Shown piece by piece: positions 32,280-34,213 of a stretch of DNA of 34,213 bases. Numbering within the stretch: position 1 is the first letter of the stretch; every line of letters begins with the position of its first letter. The translations under genes were made by a program, and so were the position numbers. The notes below the pieces were generated by a model. That model saw only the letters and a program-made list of their open reading frames with translations, did not search any database and was not told where the DNA came from. Source of the DNA: Limnohabitans sp. Rim8 (GTDB taxonomy: Bacteria; Pseudomonadota; Gammaproteobacteria; Burkholderiales; Burkholderiaceae_C); the NCBI GenBank assembly GCA_945897465.1, contig CAMDFK010000028.1, positions 1 through 34,213 of the forward strand, in the 5' to 3' direction.

Positions 32280-33476
32280 ATGCCTTTGCAATTTGCCGAC
32301 CGCCTGAACAATGTAGAAACCTCCGCCATCCGCGAGCTTTTCAAGCTTTTGGGCAAGCCGGGCATCATCAGCTTCGCGGGCGGCTTCCCAGACAGCGCCA
32401 TGTTCGACGTGGAAGGCATCCGTGAAGCGAGCAACGCTGCGTTGGCACAAGACCCCGGCGCAGCGCTGCAATACGGCGCGACCGAAGGCTTTGGCCCGCT
32501 GCGCGAGCAACTGGCCCAATTCATGGCGCAAAAGGGGGCCAAGGATGTGGAGGCCGACCAGCTGATCGTAACCACCGGCAGCCAGCAGGGCCTGGATTTG
32601 ATCGGCAAAACCATGATCAGCCCCGGCGACAAGGTGATTGTGGAAGGCCCGACCTTTTTGGCCACCATCCAGTGCTTCCGTTTGTATGGAGCCGAACTCA
32701 TCAGCGCCCCGGTGGACGGCCACGGCGTCAAAACCGACGTGCTTGAAAAACTGATCGCCGAGCACAAACCGAAGTTTGTGTATCTGATCCCCACCTTCGG
32801 CAACCCCAGCGGCGCCCTGATGAACTTCGAGCGCCGCATGCAAGTGCTGGAAATGGCCGTCAAGCACCAGACCTTGATTGTCGAAGACGATCCTTATGGC
32901 GATTTGTACTTTGGCGAGACCCCACCGCCCAGTTTGCTGACCCTGAGCAGCACCGTGCCCGGCAGCCGCGAGCTGTTGGTGCATTGCGGCTCGCTGTCCA
33001 AAGTGTTGTCGCCTGGTCTGCGTGTGGGCTGGATGGTGGCCCCCGCCGAGTTGCTGGCCCGCGCCACCATGTGCAAGCAGTTCAGCGACGCGCACACCAG
33101 CACCTTTGCCCAAGCGACGGCCGCGCAATACCTCTTGGCCGGTCGCATGCCCGCCACGCTGGACAAAGTGCGCGCTGTGTATGCCCAACGCGCCCAAACC
33201 ATGGGTGACGCCCTGCGCCGTGAGCTAGGCGATGCGGTCGAGTTTGTGCAACCACAAGGCGGTCTGTTTGTGTGGGCGCGTCTCACGGGTGCAGGCGGCA
33301 AGGTGAATGACGGCAACGCTTTTGCCAAACGCGCCATCGACAACGGCGTGGCTTTTGTGCCGGGCATACCGTTCTTCTGTGCCAACCCCGACCACGCCAC
33401 TTTCCGCTTGAGTTTTGCCACCGTGGGCGAAGACAAAATCCTCGAAGGCATCTCGCGCCTGGCCAAGGCCCTTTGA
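32280..33476 (+). CDS. PLP-dependent aminotransferase (LysN/2-aminoadipate type)
   Basis: Fold-type I aminotransferase of 398 aa. SFAGGFPDSAMF at residues 31-42, the Asn and Pro of PTFGNPSGAL, DDPYGDLYF (203-211) and the PLP lysine Lys241 in CGSLSKVLSPGLRVGW place it with the 2-aminoadipate/valine-type subgroup (class I/II, LysN- and MocR-related). Substrate is uncertain; broad amino acid-2-oxo acid exchange is likely. It is divergent from nth, and an alpha/beta hydrolase gene follows 3 bp after its stop, so they are probably co-transcribed. Confidence 0.88.
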   Translation: MPLQFADRLNNVETSAIRELFKLLGKPGIISFAGGFPDSAMFDVEGIREASNAALAQDPGAALQYGATEGFGPLREQLAQFMAQKGAKDVEADQLIVTTGSQQGLDLIGKTMISPGDKVIVEGPTFLATIQCFRLYGAELISAPVDGHGVKTDVLEKLIAEHKPKFVYLIPTFGNPSGALMNFERRMQVLEMAVKHQTLIVEDDPYGDLYFGETPPPSLLTLSSTVPGSRELLVHCGSLSKVLSPGLRVGWMVAPAELLARATMCKQFSDAHTSTFAQATAAQYLLAGRMPATLDKVRAVYAQRAQTMGDALRRELGDAVEFVQPQGGLFVWARLTGAGGKVNDGNAFAKRAIDNGVAFVPGIPFFCANPDHATFRLSFATVGEDKILEGISRLAKAL

Positions 33477-33479
33477 CCC

Positions 33480-34213
33480 GTGGCAACCGTCTCTGAATCG
33501 GGCTCCGAAACGCCTACCGAAATGCATGGCGAGAGGTGCATCGAAGTCCATGGCACCGAGGTCTGGCTGCAAGGTGAGGACGACGAGGTCATCCTCATGC
33601 TGCACGGCTGGCCCGACACCCGCTCCCTGTGGGACGGCACCGTGGCCGCATTGCAAGACCGCGCCACCTGTGCACGATTGACGCTGCCGGGTTTTGAAAC
33701 GGGACCTTCAGCCACCAGTTTGGACGACATGTGTCAATTGCTGCGCCAGGTCGTGGACCGGATCAGCCCGGGCCAACCCGTCACCCTGATGCTGCACGAC
33801 TGGGGTTGCATTTTTGGTTACCAATTTGCCATGCGCCACGCCGAGCGGGTGGCCCGCGTGGTGGCGGTGGACGTGGGCGACCACAACTCGGGGGCCTTGC
33901 TGCGCGAATGGGGTTTGAGGGAAAAACTGTCCGTCATGGGCTACCAGGTCTGGTTGGCCCTGGCCTGGAAAATCGGGGGCAGCTTGGGCACCCGCATGAC
34001 ACGCGCCATGGCCCGCTGGCTGCGCTGCCCCACTGAGCCATCACACATCACCCAGCAGATGAATTACCCCTATGCCATGCAGTGGCTCGGCACGGCGGGC
34101 GGGTTCAAAAAAGCATCCCCCATCCGGCTCGGTATGCCGCTGCTTTATGTGTATGGCGAACGCAAACCCTTCATGTTTCATTCCGCCCAATGGCTGGCGC
34201 AAGTGGCCAGCGC
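33480..34213 (+). CDS. Alpha/beta hydrolase, epoxide hydrolase/dehalogenase-like (truncated by window end)
   Basis: The frame runs off the right edge after 244 codons. It contains HGWPDTRSLWDG (residues 42-53, oxyanion and HGWP motif) and LHDWGCIFGYQFA (105-117), where the nucleophile position is Asp107 in HDWG rather than Ser. An Asp nucleophile is typical of epoxide hydrolases and haloalkane dehalogenases. The remaining acid and His of the triad lie beyond the window or cannot be assigned. The GTG start at 33480 is 3 bp after the aminotransferase stop; ATG 33522 is an alternative start. Confidence 0.75.
   Translation, partial: MATVSESGSETPTEMHGERCIEVHGTEVWLQGEDDEVILMLHGWPDTRSLWDGTVAALQDRATCARLTLPGFETGPSATSLDDMCQLLRQVVDRISPGQPVTLMLHDWGCIFGYQFAMRHAERVARVVAVDVGDHNSGALLREWGLREKLSVMGYQVWLALAWKIGGSLGTRMTRAMARWLRCPTEPSHITQQMNYPYAMQWLGTAGGFKKASPIRLGMPLLYVYGERKPFMFHSAQWLAQVAS

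Noticed and set aside
31581-33197. Extension of the nth frame to 538 codons
   Set aside because: The upstream part is antisense to the aminotransferase gene and unlike endonuclease III; the 210-aa product from 32213 matches family length and numbering.
1-34213. CRISPR array
   Set aside because: No regularly spaced short repeats were seen on either strand; the only clear repeats are the palindromic pair and the tRNA-derived direct repeat.

Overview
This 34.2 kb stretch is G+C-rich, compact bacterial chromosome. Gene content and order (glyA-nrdR behind a ZTP riboswitch, a minor-pilin operon running into ribD, class 2 pyrD, DUF349 protein, alaS, nth, trmB) point to a betaproteobacterium of the Burkholderiales, most likely a Comamonadaceae member (Limnohabitans/Rhodoferax-like). 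This is inferred from protein resemblance; no database search was possible. Most genes are housekeeping. The accessory signal lies in two short zones.

Layout. 1-2.8 kb: xseA, then sodB, with a 76-nt palindromic element on each side of sodB in opposite orientation. 2.8-5.7 kb: an SDR oxidoreductase divergent from an L-2-hydroxyglutarate-oxidase-like flavoprotein and a TesB-like thioesterase. 5.7-9 kb: pyrD, rpiA and ribD. 8.7-12.2 kb: a minor type IV pilin operon (PilE-like, PilW, PilX, PilV, then ribD) divergent from a FimT/GspH pseudopilin. 12.2-14.1 kb: nrdR and glyA, with a ZTP (pfl) riboswitch in the glyA leader. 14.2-18.1 kb: a membrane-anchored lytic transglycosylase and a 926-aa DUF349 protein.

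18.3-19.5 kb is the most unusual part. A tRNA-Gly(CCC) gene has its 3' 29 nt repeated directly about 1.07 kb away. Between the copies lies a TumE/TumA-type toxin-antitoxin module: the antitoxin is intact, but the toxin frame carries two in-frame TAG codons. This looks like the remnant of a small tRNA-integrated element. From 19.5 kb come gabD, a second toxin-antitoxin pair (ribbon-helix-helix antitoxin and PIN toxin) and alaS.

24.7-29.9 kb is a glyoxylate module: an alanine/serine-glyoxylate aminotransferase diverges from a GntR/FCD regulator translationally coupled to a 1037-aa FAD plus Fe-S dehydrogenase, with a perfect palindrome between them as candidate operator. 29.9-34.2 kb holds an RluA-type pseudouridine synthase, trmB, nth, a PLP aminotransferase and a truncated alpha/beta hydrolase with an Asp nucleophile.

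The best leads for something not yet described are the palindromic element pair (fixed asymmetric loop, compensatory outer stems, same orientation behind two stop codons) and the tRNA-bounded toxin-antitoxin remnant.
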